A program made the position numbers and the translations under genes. A DNA stretch of 63,507 nucleotides from Fibrobacter sp. (lineage in GTDB: Bacteria; Fibrobacterota; Fibrobacteria; Fibrobacterales; Fibrobacteraceae). Positions 32,831-40,393 of the stretch are shown here, piece by piece; the stretch's first letter is position 1, and each line of letters starts with the position of its first letter. The notes beneath the pieces were generated by a model. The model ran no database searches. It was not told where the DNA came from and worked only from the letters and a program-made list of their open reading frames with translations. The DNA is taken from NCBI GenBank assembly GCA_017475045.1, contig JAFVGH010000071.1, positions 1-63,507 on the forward strand, written 5' to 3'.

Positions 32831-33235
32831 ATCGCTACCGCAAAGAACAAGAAGATCTATCGTGGCACGGGCCGCCGCAAGAACGCCATTGCCGCTGTGA
32901 TCCTGAAGCCGGGTTCCGGCAAGCGCACTATCAATGGTCGTGATTTCAAGGATTACTTCCATTCCGAAGTGCAGAACATGATCGCCAACCTCCCGTTCGC
33001 CATCCTCGGCAATGCCGAAGAATGGGACGTGGAAGTCACCGCCCGTGGCGGTGGAATCGCCGGTCAGATGGGTGCTGTCCGTCTGGGCATCGCTCGCGCC
33101 CTCGTCGCTAACAACGCCGAAGACAAGCCTGCCCTCAAGAAGGAAGGCCTCATGACTCGCGACTCTCGTGCCGTTGAACGTAAGAAGTTCGGCCGCAAGA
33201 AGGCTCGTAAGCACTTCCAGTTCAGCAAGCGCTAA
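32831..33235 (+). CDS. rpsI: 30S ribosomal protein S9 with an apparent AUC start codon
   Basis: The S9 sequence is full-length only if translation starts at ATC 32831, which lies eight bases after a GGAGG ribosome site at 32818-32822. This gives I/M-ATAKNKKIYRGTGRRKNAI, with the conserved S9 N-terminus TGRRKxA; the C-terminus ends GRKKARKHFQFSKR, the universal S9 tail that touches P-site tRNA. The total is 134 residues, the usual S9 size. No in-frame ATG, GTG or TTG lies upstream in the gap after rplM, and the first downstream GTG (32897) would delete the conserved N-terminal motif. Rare AUC/AUU starts are known (infC uses AUU), but a G-to-C sequencing error in ATG is also possible. Confidence in S9 itself is very high. 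Confidence 0.92.
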   Translation: MATAKNKKIYRGTGRRKNAIAAVILKPGSGKRTINGRDFKDYFHSEVQNMIANLPFAILGNAEEWDVEVTARGGGIAGQMGAVRLGIARALVANNAEDKPALKKEGLMTRDSRAVERKKFGRKKARKHFQFSKR

Positions 33236-33259
33236 TCTGCGAAACTGCTATTCAAGGGA

Positions 33260-33292
33260 AGCCCTGGCATTTGCCAGGGCTTTTCTGTTTTT
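33260..33292 (+). terminator. Terminator after rplM-rpsI
   Basis: A perfect 9-bp stem (agccctggc/gccagggct) with loop attt is followed by a T-rich stretch. Confidence 0.85.
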
Positions 33293-33303
33293 GAGGCTAG
33301 ACG

Positions 33304-33331
33304 TTGTGTACTGTTTTTTCTAAATTATAGC
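33304..33331 (+). promoter_or_regulatory. Possible promoter and long leader of rpsB-tsf
   Basis: TTGTGT (33304-33309) and TATAGC (33326-33331) are 16 bp apart. A 140-base leader with short hairpins (ttggc/gccaa near 33347) follows before rpsB; such leaders often carry S2 autoregulation, but no specific motif was identified. Confidence 0.35.
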
Positions 33332-33474
33332 CCGCTTTGGCAATTTCGCCAAGGTAAAACCAATCACCGGTTTGCGAGAGTCGCTTCGGTGGCATTGGTC
33401 CGGCCCCTGCGGTCAGTCCTGTGCTTTGCGGCTTATTTGCAGTCCGGGTAGTAACAACCGAAAAGGAATACATT

Positions 33475-34215
33475 ATGGCAAATCTGCCTTCCGTTGAAGA
33501 CCTGCTCGCTGCAGGCTCCCACTTTGGTCACCAGACTCAGCGCTGGAACCCGAAAATGAAACCCTACATCTTGGCTGAAAAGAACGGCATCTACGTTCTC
33601 AACCTGTCCAAGACCCGCGAACTTTTGGAAGAAGCCGGCAAGGCCGCTGCCAAGATCTCTGAATCTGGCAAGACCGTGCTGTTCGTCGGTACCAAGCCCA
33701 CTGCCCGTCAGTGCGTGCTGGACGCCGCTGCTACTTGCAACCAGTTCTCCGTCACCAACCGCTGGCTCGGCGGCATGCTCACCAACTTCCAGACGGTGCG
33801 CAAGTCCATCAAGAAGATCGACAAGATCGACGCCATGGAACAGGACGGAACCTTCCAGGCTCTCTCCAAGAAGGAAGTGCTCGACAAGAACCGTGAACGT
33901 GAAAAGCTGCTCGGCGTGTTCGGCGGCATCCGTGAAATGGTGAACCTTCCTGGCCTCGTGGTCGTGACCGACCTCCAGCACGAAAAGATCGCTGTGGCCG
34001 AAGCCCGTCGTCTGCACATTCCTATCATCGGCATCTGCGACACCAACGTGGATCCGACCCTCGTGGATTACCCGATTCCGGCCAACGACGACGCCGTGAA
34101 GTCCCTGAAGCTCATCGTGGACTACATCGCCGCCAACGTTGCCAAGCGTACCACCGACAAGAAGGCTGAAAAGGAAGAAATCAAGAAGTTCGACAACGGC
34201 GAGGAAGAAAAGTAA
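33475..34215 (+). CDS. rpsB: 30S ribosomal protein S2
   Basis: The start is ATG 33475, 18 codons inside the longer open frame, behind an aagga ribosome site; this gives MANLPSVEDLLAAGSHFGHQTQRWNPKMK, the S2 N-terminus. Later motifs are VLFVGTKPTARQCV, TNRWLGGMLTNFQTVRKSI and the end IPIIGICDTNVDPTLVDYPIPANDDA. The length is 246 residues, as usual. S2 is a late-assembling small-subunit protein. The gene is followed by tsf after one base, the common bacterial pair. Confidence 0.97.
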   Translation: MANLPSVEDLLAAGSHFGHQTQRWNPKMKPYILAEKNGIYVLNLSKTRELLEEAGKAAAKISESGKTVLFVGTKPTARQCVLDAAATCNQFSVTNRWLGGMLTNFQTVRKSIKKIDKIDAMEQDGTFQALSKKEVLDKNREREKLLGVFGGIREMVNLPGLVVVTDLQHEKIAVAEARRLHIPIIGICDTNVDPTLVDYPIPANDDAVKSLKLIVDYIAANVAKRTTDKKAEKEEIKKFDNGEEEK

Positions 34216-34216
34216 T

Positions 34217-35101
34217 ATGCAGATTACCGCTTCTCTCGTAAACGAACTCCGCCAGAAGACTGGCGTGGGCATGATGCAGTGCAAGAAGGCCCTTACCGAA
34301 ACTGACGGCGACATGGACAAGGCCGTGGAACTCCTGCGTAAGCAGGGTGCCGCTGTTGCTGCCAAGCGCGCCGACAAGGCTGCCAAGGAAGGCCGCGTCT
34401 ACCTCGTGGAGACCGCTGACAAGGCTGCCGCTTTCGAACTTTCTTGCGAAACCGAACCCGTGTCCAACAACGACGACTTCGTGGCTCTCGCCAACATGGC
34501 CGTGAAGGCTGTGGAAACTCAGGCTATCTCCTCTGTGGATGACCTGAAGAACGCTGTCGTGGATGGCAAGAAGATCAACGATGTGCTCCAGGACGTGCTC
34601 GTCAAGATCCAGGAAAACATCGACTTCCGCAAGTTCGCCGAAATCAAGAAGGTCGCTAACTCCGTGTTTGGCGTGTACAGCCACATGAAGGGCAAGATCG
34701 GCGTGATTACCGAACTCGCTTTCGAAGGTACCGCTTCTGACGAAGCCGCTCTCAAGCAGGCTGCAAAGGATATCGCTATGCAGGCCGCCGCATTTGCTCC
34801 GGTGGCCCTGAACGATGCCTCTGTTCCGGCTGAAACCATCGAAAAGGAAAAGGAAATTGCCAAGGCTCAGATCGAAGCTTCTGGCAAGCAGACCAAGCCC
34901 GAGTTCATGCAGCGCCAGATTGATGGTCGCGTGGCCAAGGTCCTCAAGGAAATCGTTCTTGAAGACCAGGAATTCTTCATGTCCGAAAAGAACCCGAAGA
35001 AGCTCTCTGTCAAGGACTACCTCCAGGAAGTCGTTGCCAAGTCTCTCGGTCTTTCCAGCCTGAAGGTCGTGAACTTCATCCGCTTCGAACGCGGTAACTA
35101 A
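34217..35101 (+). CDS. tsf: Elongation factor Ts
   Basis: The start is ATG 34217, one base after the rpsB stop; the longer open frame upstream is the other reading of the rpsB end. The 294-residue product starts MQITASLVNELRQKTGVGMMQCKKAL, the EF-Ts N-terminal domain that binds EF-Tu, and holds DLAVELL-like DMDKAVELLRKQGAAVAAK, then two core subdomains. EF-Ts exchanges GDP for GTP on EF-Tu, whose gene begins at the right end of this window. Its length is normal. Confidence 0.97.
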   Translation: MQITASLVNELRQKTGVGMMQCKKALTETDGDMDKAVELLRKQGAAVAAKRADKAAKEGRVYLVETADKAAAFELSCETEPVSNNDDFVALANMAVKAVETQAISSVDDLKNAVVDGKKINDVLQDVLVKIQENIDFRKFAEIKKVANSVFGVYSHMKGKIGVITELAFEGTASDEAALKQAAKDIAMQAAAFAPVALNDASVPAETIEKEKEIAKAQIEASGKQTKPEFMQRQIDGRVAKVLKEIVLEDQEFFMSEKNPKKLSVKDYLQEVVAKSLGLSSLKVVNFIRFERGN

Positions 35102-35125
35102 TTTTCGACGAAAGAAAATTAATTT

Positions 35126-35155
35126 GGTCGTCCCTTTTGGGGCGGCCATTTTTGT
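35126..35155 (+). terminator. Terminator after rpsB-tsf
   Basis: A 9-bp stem (ggtcgtccc/ggggcggcc, two G-U pairs) with loop tttt is followed by T-runs. Confidence 0.8.
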
Positions 35156-35174
35156 TTATGCAAAGCGGAGGCGT

Positions 35175-35831
35175 CTATAGCGTCTTCCTCATACTCCAGC
35201 TGCCGATTTTTCGGCCGTCGTGCTCGATTTCGCATTCGTGGAAAACCTCGTAGCCGCGCTTGCTGTAAAAAGCGAGGTTTTCTTTTGAATTTGTAAATAG
35301 CGCCAGCTGCTTGCCGCCTCGCTCTCGTACATACTCTTCCATATAAATTAAAAATTGCGAGCCGACGCCCTGCCCTTGCGCAGACGGGTCCACTTCGAGC
35401 ATACTCAGGTACCAGATGCCTGGCCCTGATTTCTGAAAGTCGTGGCAGGGCTTGCTGGCGTTCTCGTCCATGGCTACGAATCCGTTGATGTCGCTCCATT
35501 TCGTATTAAGGTACACGCGCCAGAAACCGTGTATGACGTATTGGAACGCGGAAGGTTTCTTGAAACCGGGAGCTTCCAGTGTTGCGCGGGCGACCAGCTT
35601 GCCGTCACGATGCGCTGCCAATAAATCAGCCTTCCCGTAGTTCGTTTTTAGGACGCAGTTCATAAAAATCTGCAGCCCCTTTCGGCTTTTTTCCGTGTCA
35701 GGGAAATAGAGCGTGACGTAGTCGTAATCTTCGTATGCCCTGGCCATAATTGCGCTCGCCTCGTCGAGTTCCTCGCGAGTCTGTAATCCGAATTCGGGTT
35801 TCAAGGCGGTACCTTCGCTGCTTGCTTCCAT
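35175..35831 (-). CDS. GNAT-family N-acetyltransferase
   Basis: The 218-residue protein has a GNAT fold: the acetyl-CoA-binding motif appears as YLSMLEVDPSAQGQGVGSQFLIYMEE (V-x5-QGxGxG), followed by the TNSKENLAFYSKRGYEV C-terminal motif. The first 140 residues hold the substrate-binding region (YVTLYFPDTEKSRKG, VIHGFWRVYL) and do not identify the substrate. A good ribosome site (aaggag) precedes the ATG. It is a single gene converging with the tsf terminator. Confidence 0.8.
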   Translation of the reverse strand: MEASSEGTALKPEFGLQTREELDEASAIMARAYEDYDYVTLYFPDTEKSRKGLQIFMNCVLKTNYGKADLLAAHRDGKLVARATLEAPGFKKPSAFQYVIHGFWRVYLNTKWSDINGFVAMDENASKPCHDFQKSGPGIWYLSMLEVDPSAQGQGVGSQFLIYMEEYVRERGGKQLALFTNSKENLAFYSKRGYEVFHECEIEHDGRKIGSWSMRKTL

Positions 35832-35949
35832 AAAATTCTCCTTCTCTTTGTAAAGTTATATAAATTTCTTGGTGCTGCCATTTTTGGTGCTTAAAAAATG
35901 ATTATGTTTGCCGTAGTAACAAAAACCCTTTTTTTATAGGGATATAGAT

Positions 35950-36789
35950 ATGAAAAAGATTCAACGGATTTTGGTATCGGCGCTTGTCTGTGCATTGGCA
36001 GTGCTCATGGCGTGCTCCAATAACGACGGTTCCAGGTCTTCAGAAGAAAAGCTGCCCATAGGCAACCTCTCCGAAAAGATTTTGGGCAAGTGGATCCATG
36101 CCGAAACGGACGGCGCTCCCGTGCTTACGAACCAGAAGTCCGTGCATACCTTTGTGCTGGAAGATTCCACCATAAAGGCCTACAACAGCTTGGCCATGAA
36201 CGATGTTGGCGCCTGGTGGGAATTCCGCAAGCAGATGGACGTTGCAATAGACGGCAACAAGGTGACCGTGAAGGGCAAGTACGACAACGGCAAGTCGGTC
36301 ATTACCGAAATGACGGTTACGTCTGTTGCCGAAAAGGAAATGCAGCTTGATGCCAAGACAACGTTGTTCAATGACGGTGAAGCCTATGCGGTTATAGGCC
36401 CACGTCACGAGAAGTATGTTCTGGTAGAAAAAGATTACAGCCAGGATATCCTTGGCACCTGGGAAGGCCATATTACCAGTGACCAGTCTGCTTTCGACGA
36501 CAGCAAGATGCATCGTTGGGAATACAAGGACGATGGCACCTATGTCTATTTTGGTCTTGACGAAGATGGCGAATGGCAGGCTGATGTCAATTCCAAGGGA
36601 GAATACTTTGTAGACGGAAACCTGCTCTGCACGCGCTGGAAGAATGTGGGCGATCCCGAAGAACATCGCGAGTGGTGGGAAATTGCCTCTATCAGTAACG
36701 GGGTGATGGAATGGACGGCCCTTCGCCGAAACGACCAGAATTCCGATTACACGGCGACCTTCAGCATGCGCCGCATCCAGGAACCCTAG
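35950..36789 (+). CDS. Lipoprotein, lipocalin-like repeats, function unknown
   Basis: The 279-residue product has a lipoprotein signal (VCALAVLMAC, Cys about 22) and two related halves built of antiparallel strands: the first begins ILGKWIHAETDGAPV, the second ILGTWEGHITSDQSA. This pattern of ILG(K/T)W repeated is common in lipocalin-like or META-type lipoproteins of this lineage. No binding partner can be named. It lies 25 bases upstream of pyrH and may share its transcript, though no functional link is obvious. Confidence 0.65.
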   Translation: MKKIQRILVSALVCALAVLMACSNNDGSRSSEEKLPIGNLSEKILGKWIHAETDGAPVLTNQKSVHTFVLEDSTIKAYNSLAMNDVGAWWEFRKQMDVAIDGNKVTVKGKYDNGKSVITEMTVTSVAEKEMQLDAKTTLFNDGEAYAVIGPRHEKYVLVEKDYSQDILGTWEGHITSDQSAFDDSKMHRWEYKDDGTYVYFGLDEDGEWQADVNSKGEYFVDGNLLCTRWKNVGDPEEHREWWEIASISNGVMEWTALRRNDQNSDYTATFSMRRIQEP

Positions 36790-36814
36790 GGTAAATTTTT
36801 AAATTAGTGATACT

Positions 36815-37522
36815 ATGTCCAAATTCAAACGTATTCTTCTCAAGCTTAGTGGCGAAGCCCTCGCAGGCGAAAAGGGCCACGGTATCGACAACGTCATTCT
36901 CTCTGACATGGCGTCTGAAATTGCATCTATCGTCAAGCAGGGTGTGCAGGTCGCGCTCGTGATTGGTGGCGGCAACCTGGTTCGTGGAATTTCCGCCTCT
37001 GCCGGTGGTATGAACCGCGCCCAGGGCGATGCCATGGGCATGCTGGGCACTGTGATGAATGGCCTCGCCATGCAGGACGCTCTCGACAAGCAGGGTGTGG
37101 ACTCTGTGGTGATGTCGGCTATCCGTATGGAACCGGTCTGTGAATTCTTCGACCGCCGCAAGGCCCTGAAGCTTTTGTCCGCGGGCTCCGTGGTTATCTT
37201 CTCTGCTGGTACCGGCAATCCGTTCTTTACCACGGACAGCTGCGCCGCTCTCCGTGCTATCGAAAGTGAATGCGATGTAATCATGAAGGCTACCAAGGTG
37301 GACGGCATCTACACCGCCGACCCGGTGAAGGATCCGACGGCTACCCGCTTTGATGACATCAGCTACAAGGAAGTCATTTCCCGTGGCCTCAAGGTGATGG
37401 ATACGGCAGCTGTGGCCCTGTGCATGGAAAATAACATGCCTATCTTCGTGTTCAAGATGGAAAAGGGCAACCTGACCCGTGCCGCTATCGAAGGCGACCT
37501 CGGTACTCTGGTCCACTGCTAA
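36815..37522 (+). CDS. pyrH: Uridylate (UMP) kinase
   Basis: The 235-residue product has the UMP-kinase amino-acid-kinase fold: KRILLKLSGEALAGE at the start, then VALVIGGGNLVRG, MGMLGTVMNGLAMQDAL, FSAGTGNPFFTTDSCAALRA, and the end DTAAVALCMENNMPIFVFKME. PyrH phosphorylates UMP to UDP with ATP. It is followed 89 bases later by frr, then uppS and cdsA, the usual order pyrH-frr-uppS-cdsA-dxr seen in many bacteria. The usual rpsB-tsf pair lies 1.7 kb upstream, separated here by an acetyltransferase and a lipoprotein gene. Confidence 0.97.
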   Translation: MSKFKRILLKLSGEALAGEKGHGIDNVILSDMASEIASIVKQGVQVALVIGGGNLVRGISASAGGMNRAQGDAMGMLGTVMNGLAMQDALDKQGVDSVVMSAIRMEPVCEFFDRRKALKLLSAGSVVIFSAGTGNPFFTTDSCAALRAIESECDVIMKATKVDGIYTADPVKDPTATRFDDISYKEVISRGLKVMDTAAVALCMENNMPIFVFKMEKGNLTRAAIEGDLGTLVHC

Positions 37523-37534
37523 TTCTCACCCTTC

Positions 37535-37558
37535 GTCATCCCCGCGCATGCGGGGATC
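37535..37558. repeat. GTCAT...ATC palindrome (copy 2)
   Basis: The frame GTCAT...ATC encloses an 8-bp perfect palindrome (atccccgc gcat gcggggat), between pyrH and frr. It resembles other members in the window in frame but not in stem sequence. Confidence 0.6.
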
Positions 37559-37611
37559 TTGCGTATCTTTACTTATATTTATCTCGATAACATTAACCAC
37601 TGATAAATACT

Positions 37612-38145
37612 ATGGCAGAATATACCGAAAAAATGGACAAGGCCATCGAGGCCACCGAACGTGAATTCTCTAAGATCCGCGCAGGCCAGGCTAGCCCCGC
37701 TATCCTGAACGATGTGCGTATCGACTACTACGGCACGCCCACCCCGATTTCTCAGGTGGCAAAGATTTCTGTGCCCGAGCCCCGTATGTTGTTGGTGACC
37801 CCCTGGGAAAAGCAGCTGGTGGACACCATCGACAAGGCTATCCTTGCAGCCAATATTGGCGTGACTCCTATGAAGGACGGCAACTGTATCCGCGTGACGC
37901 TCCCGATCCTCACTTCTGAACGTCGTCAGGAACTGGCCAAGGTGGCCCGCAAGCACGCCGAAGAAGGCCGTGTGGCTATCCGCAACATTCGCCGTGATGC
38001 CAACGACGCCATCAAGAAGAACAAGGACCTGCCCGAAGACGAAGTCAAGAAGCAGCAGGACGAAATCCAGAAGGCAACGGACAAGTATATCGCAAAGATC
38101 GACGCCCTTCTCGCTGAGAAGGAAGCGGACCTCCTCAAGGTGTAG
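37612..38145 (+). CDS. frr: Ribosome recycling factor
   Basis: The 177-residue product matches RRF in length and motifs: MDKAIEATEREFSKIRAGQASPAILNDVRIDYYGTPTP at the start, VSVPEPR-like ISVPEPRMLLVTPWEK, and the terminal helix LPEDEVKKQQDEIQKATDK. RRF splits the post-termination ribosome with EF-G. The gene lies 12 bases before uppS in a pyrH-frr-uppS-cdsA run. Confidence 0.97.
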   Translation: MAEYTEKMDKAIEATEREFSKIRAGQASPAILNDVRIDYYGTPTPISQVAKISVPEPRMLLVTPWEKQLVDTIDKAILAANIGVTPMKDGNCIRVTLPILTSERRQELAKVARKHAEEGRVAIRNIRRDANDAIKKNKDLPEDEVKKQQDEIQKATDKYIAKIDALLAEKEADLLKV

Positions 38146-38157
38146 TTCGGAGCGGGC

Positions 38158-38868
38158 GTGGCTAACCAGCTTAGACATGTGGCCATCATCATGGACGGCA
38201 ACGGGCGTTGGGCTCGTAGCCGCGGTCTCGAACGTTTCCTGGGGCACCGCAAGGGCACCCAGGCTACCATCGATGCCGTTGAGGTGGGCGTAAACCTGAA
38301 GCTGGAGCACATGACTCTCTACGTGTTCAGTTCCGAGAACTGGGGCCGCCCCAGCAAGGAAGTGGATTACCTGATGAACCTCCTCATTGAGATGGTGGTG
38401 AAGGAAATCCCCGACCTGATGGAAAAGAACGTAAAGCTCGTGGTTATTGGGAACATGGACCGCTTGCCGGAAAAACCCCGGGCGAGCCTCCAGTCTGCCA
38501 TCGACAAGACGGCGAACAATACGGGCATGCAGCTGAATCTGGCCATCTCTTATGGCGGTCGGCTGGAAATCGTAGATGCGGCCAAGTCTATCGCGACCCA
38601 GGTGGCAGCGGGTACGCTTAAGGTCGAAGACATTGACGAGAATTTATTTGCAAAGAATTTGTACTTGAAGGGTGCCCCCGATCCGGATTTGGTAATCCGT
38701 ACCGGTGGTGAGTTCAGGCTTTCGAACTACCTGCTTTGGCAGGCCGCCTATAGCGAGTTCTATGTGACGGACACGCTTTGGCCTGACTTTACCAAGGAAG
38801 AGTTCATGAAGGCTGTGGAATTCTTCAAGACTAGGGAAAGGCGTTTTGGGAAGGTGTTGCATGAGTAA
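38158..38868 (+). CDS. uppS: Isoprenyl transferase (undecaprenyl diphosphate synthase)
   Basis: The start is GTG at 38158 with ggag upstream. The 236-residue product has HVAIIMDGNGRWARSRG (the substrate-binding MDGNGRWA motif), TLYVFSSENWGRPSKEV, LNLAISYGGRLEI, and DPDLVIRTGGEFRLSNYLLWQAAYSEFY, the C-terminal catalytic region. UppS makes the C55 lipid carrier for wall and LPS synthesis. Its end overlaps cdsA by 8 bases, so they are coupled. The gene order and length are normal. Confidence 0.96.
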   Translation: MANQLRHVAIIMDGNGRWARSRGLERFLGHRKGTQATIDAVEVGVNLKLEHMTLYVFSSENWGRPSKEVDYLMNLLIEMVVKEIPDLMEKNVKLVVIGNMDRLPEKPRASLQSAIDKTANNTGMQLNLAISYGGRLEIVDAAKSIATQVAAGTLKVEDIDENLFAKNLYLKGAPDPDLVIRTGGEFRLSNYLLWQAAYSEFYVTDTLWPDFTKEEFMKAVEFFKTRERRFGKVLHE

Positions 38869-39742
38869 TCTGGCACAGCGTTTGATAACGGCGTTTATCG
38901 CCATTCCGATAGTGTTCTTTCTGCTGTGGTTCAGCGACTACAGCCGTATCGGGCTTATGTGCTTCTTGGCCGGCGTGGGCGCCTGGGAATGGGCGGGCAT
39001 GGCCTCTAAGATGTACAAGGGCCCTGACACCCGTTACCTCTCTTTTGCGTCGTCTTTGGCGCTGACCCTTGCGTGGGCGCTTTCCAAGGGAGCCTACTTT
39101 GGGTTGCCTGCCGTGCCCTATGTGGTGGGCATGACTTTCCTGGTGATTTTTGCCATTTACATTGGCGTGGCCTATGCCAAGGTGGATATTGACCATCTGT
39201 TCCCCTGGCTGGTGATGCAGCTGGGCGCTCCGCTGTATGTGGGGCTCTGGGGCGGTATGAACGTGCTCATGATGGGCAACGGTCAGGGTTTTGAGCATTG
39301 CTATGGGTTTATTCTGGTGATGACTTCTGTGTGGATGTGTGATACAGTGGCCTATTTCTTTGGCAAGTTTGCCGCCGGCAAGGGACCTTTTGGCCGTCAT
39401 GCCTTTGCGCCCACCATCAGTCCCAAGAAGACTTGGGAGGGAAGCATTGCCGGCTCTATCGCGACTATTGCCTGGGTGGCCTACTGGGCCAAATGCAGCG
39501 CCGCTCTCTCTAGTTTCGATGTGCAGTTTACCTGGGTTACCGCCATAGTCCTTGGCTTCTTGCTAACGGTGGCGGGCCAGGCGGGTGACTTGCTGATGAG
39601 TGCACTTAAGCGTTGGAGCGGTACCAAGGATTCGGGAAACCTGTTCGTGGGCCACGGTGGCGTGCTGGACCGCTGCGATTCGTTCTATCTCGCGGCTCCC
39701 ATGCTTTACCTGCTTCTGGATTTTTTCAAGAACATTGCATAA
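38861..39742 (+). CDS. cdsA: Phosphatidate cytidylyltransferase
   Basis: The true start is ATG 38861, overlapping the uppS stop by eight bases; a longer frame upstream is not used. The 293-residue product has about eight membrane helices and the CdsA signature near the C-terminus (SPKKTWEGSIAGSIATI, then GDLLMSALKRWSGTKDSGNLFVGHGGVLDRCDS). CdsA makes CDP-diacylglycerol for phospholipids. It is coupled with uppS and followed by two short ORFs before dxr. Confidence 0.95.
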   Translation: MSNLAQRLITAFIAIPIVFFLLWFSDYSRIGLMCFLAGVGAWEWAGMASKMYKGPDTRYLSFASSLALTLAWALSKGAYFGLPAVPYVVGMTFLVIFAIYIGVAYAKVDIDHLFPWLVMQLGAPLYVGLWGGMNVLMMGNGQGFEHCYGFILVMTSVWMCDTVAYFFGKFAAGKGPFGRHAFAPTISPKKTWEGSIAGSIATIAWVAYWAKCSAALSSFDVQFTWVTAIVLGFLLTVAGQAGDLLMSALKRWSGTKDSGNLFVGHGGVLDRCDSFYLAAPMLYLLLDFFKNIA

Positions 39743-39754
39743 CATAGGTACTTT

Positions 39755-40150
39755 ATGAAGACCAAATTTCTGATCGGGGCTTTCGCTTTCTTGATGGCCC
39801 TTGGCTTTACCGCATGTGACGACAGCAGTTCCGCAGACAACAATTCGGGTACGCAGACTCCTACACAACCTGGTAATGGTGGCAACGGCGGCTCTAACGA
39901 TAACACCAATCCTGGCAATGTCTGCGGAGCCAAGCCCGAAGCGGGTTGTAATTTTAAGAAAGAAGACAAGGTCTGGAGATTCCATTTTCACGGTTCCAGC
40001 TATGTTCACATATACACCTGGGTGGATGACAGCACCGTGGAATACAAGGAGTGTATGAACACTTACCACATGGATCAGGATGATAAGACCATTACAGATG
40101 CAGTCCGTGACGAGTTATTCCAACTGGCCATGGATGAATGTGCGCCTTAG
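39755..40150 (+). CDS. Small lipoprotein with Thr/Gly/Asn-rich spacer
   Basis: The 131-residue product has a lipoprotein signal (FLMALGFTAC, Cys21), then a spacer rich in Asn, Gly, Ser, Thr and Pro (about 23-55), and a compact C-terminal region with four Cys residues (NVCGAKPEAGCNF, YKECMNTYH, MDECAP). It is 12 bases downstream of cdsA. The next ORF (40172) is in the same frame, separated only by a TAG stop and seven codons, and ends with a sorting-domain-like sequence, so the two might once have been one gene. No family is recognised. Confidence 0.65.
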   Translation: MKTKFLIGAFAFLMALGFTACDDSSSADNNSGTQTPTQPGNGGNGGSNDNTNPGNVCGAKPEAGCNFKKEDKVWRFHFHGSSYVHIYTWVDDSTVEYKECMNTYHMDQDDKTITDAVRDELFQLAMDECAP

Positions 40151-40171
40151 TCTTTAAAGAGAACGAAGTGT

Positions 40172-40357
40172 ATGGGTATTAGAAAGTTTCTTGCTGTTGT
40201 AACCGTTGCGCAGGGTATGGATGTTACTGTGTTTAATAGTCTAGGCCACAAGGTGCGCGCAACCCGTGCCCTCGGCTATGTACAGAAGGTCTATACGGGT
40301 GCCAAGGGCGTCTATATCGTCAAGGTGGGTGGCAAGATCTGGAACATCCGCCTATAG
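40172..40357 (+). pseudogene. Orphan type IX-like C-terminal sorting domain (61 aa)
   Basis: The 61-residue ORF, in the same frame as the lipoprotein before it, reads MDVTVFNSLGHKVRA ... GAKGVYIVKVGGKIWNIRL. This is the layout of a Bacteroidetes/Fibrobacteres type IX secretion C-terminal domain (V-x-V-x-N-x-LG-x-xV ... GVYIVKV ... K). It has no signal peptide and no passenger domain, and the ribosome site is weak. It is best read as a remnant of a lost cargo gene, or a readthrough product of the upstream lipoprotein; a tiny free protein is possible. Confidence 0.55.
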
Positions 40358-40393
40358 GATTTTATCTTTTCTTTGAAAAAAAGAGGCTTTTAC

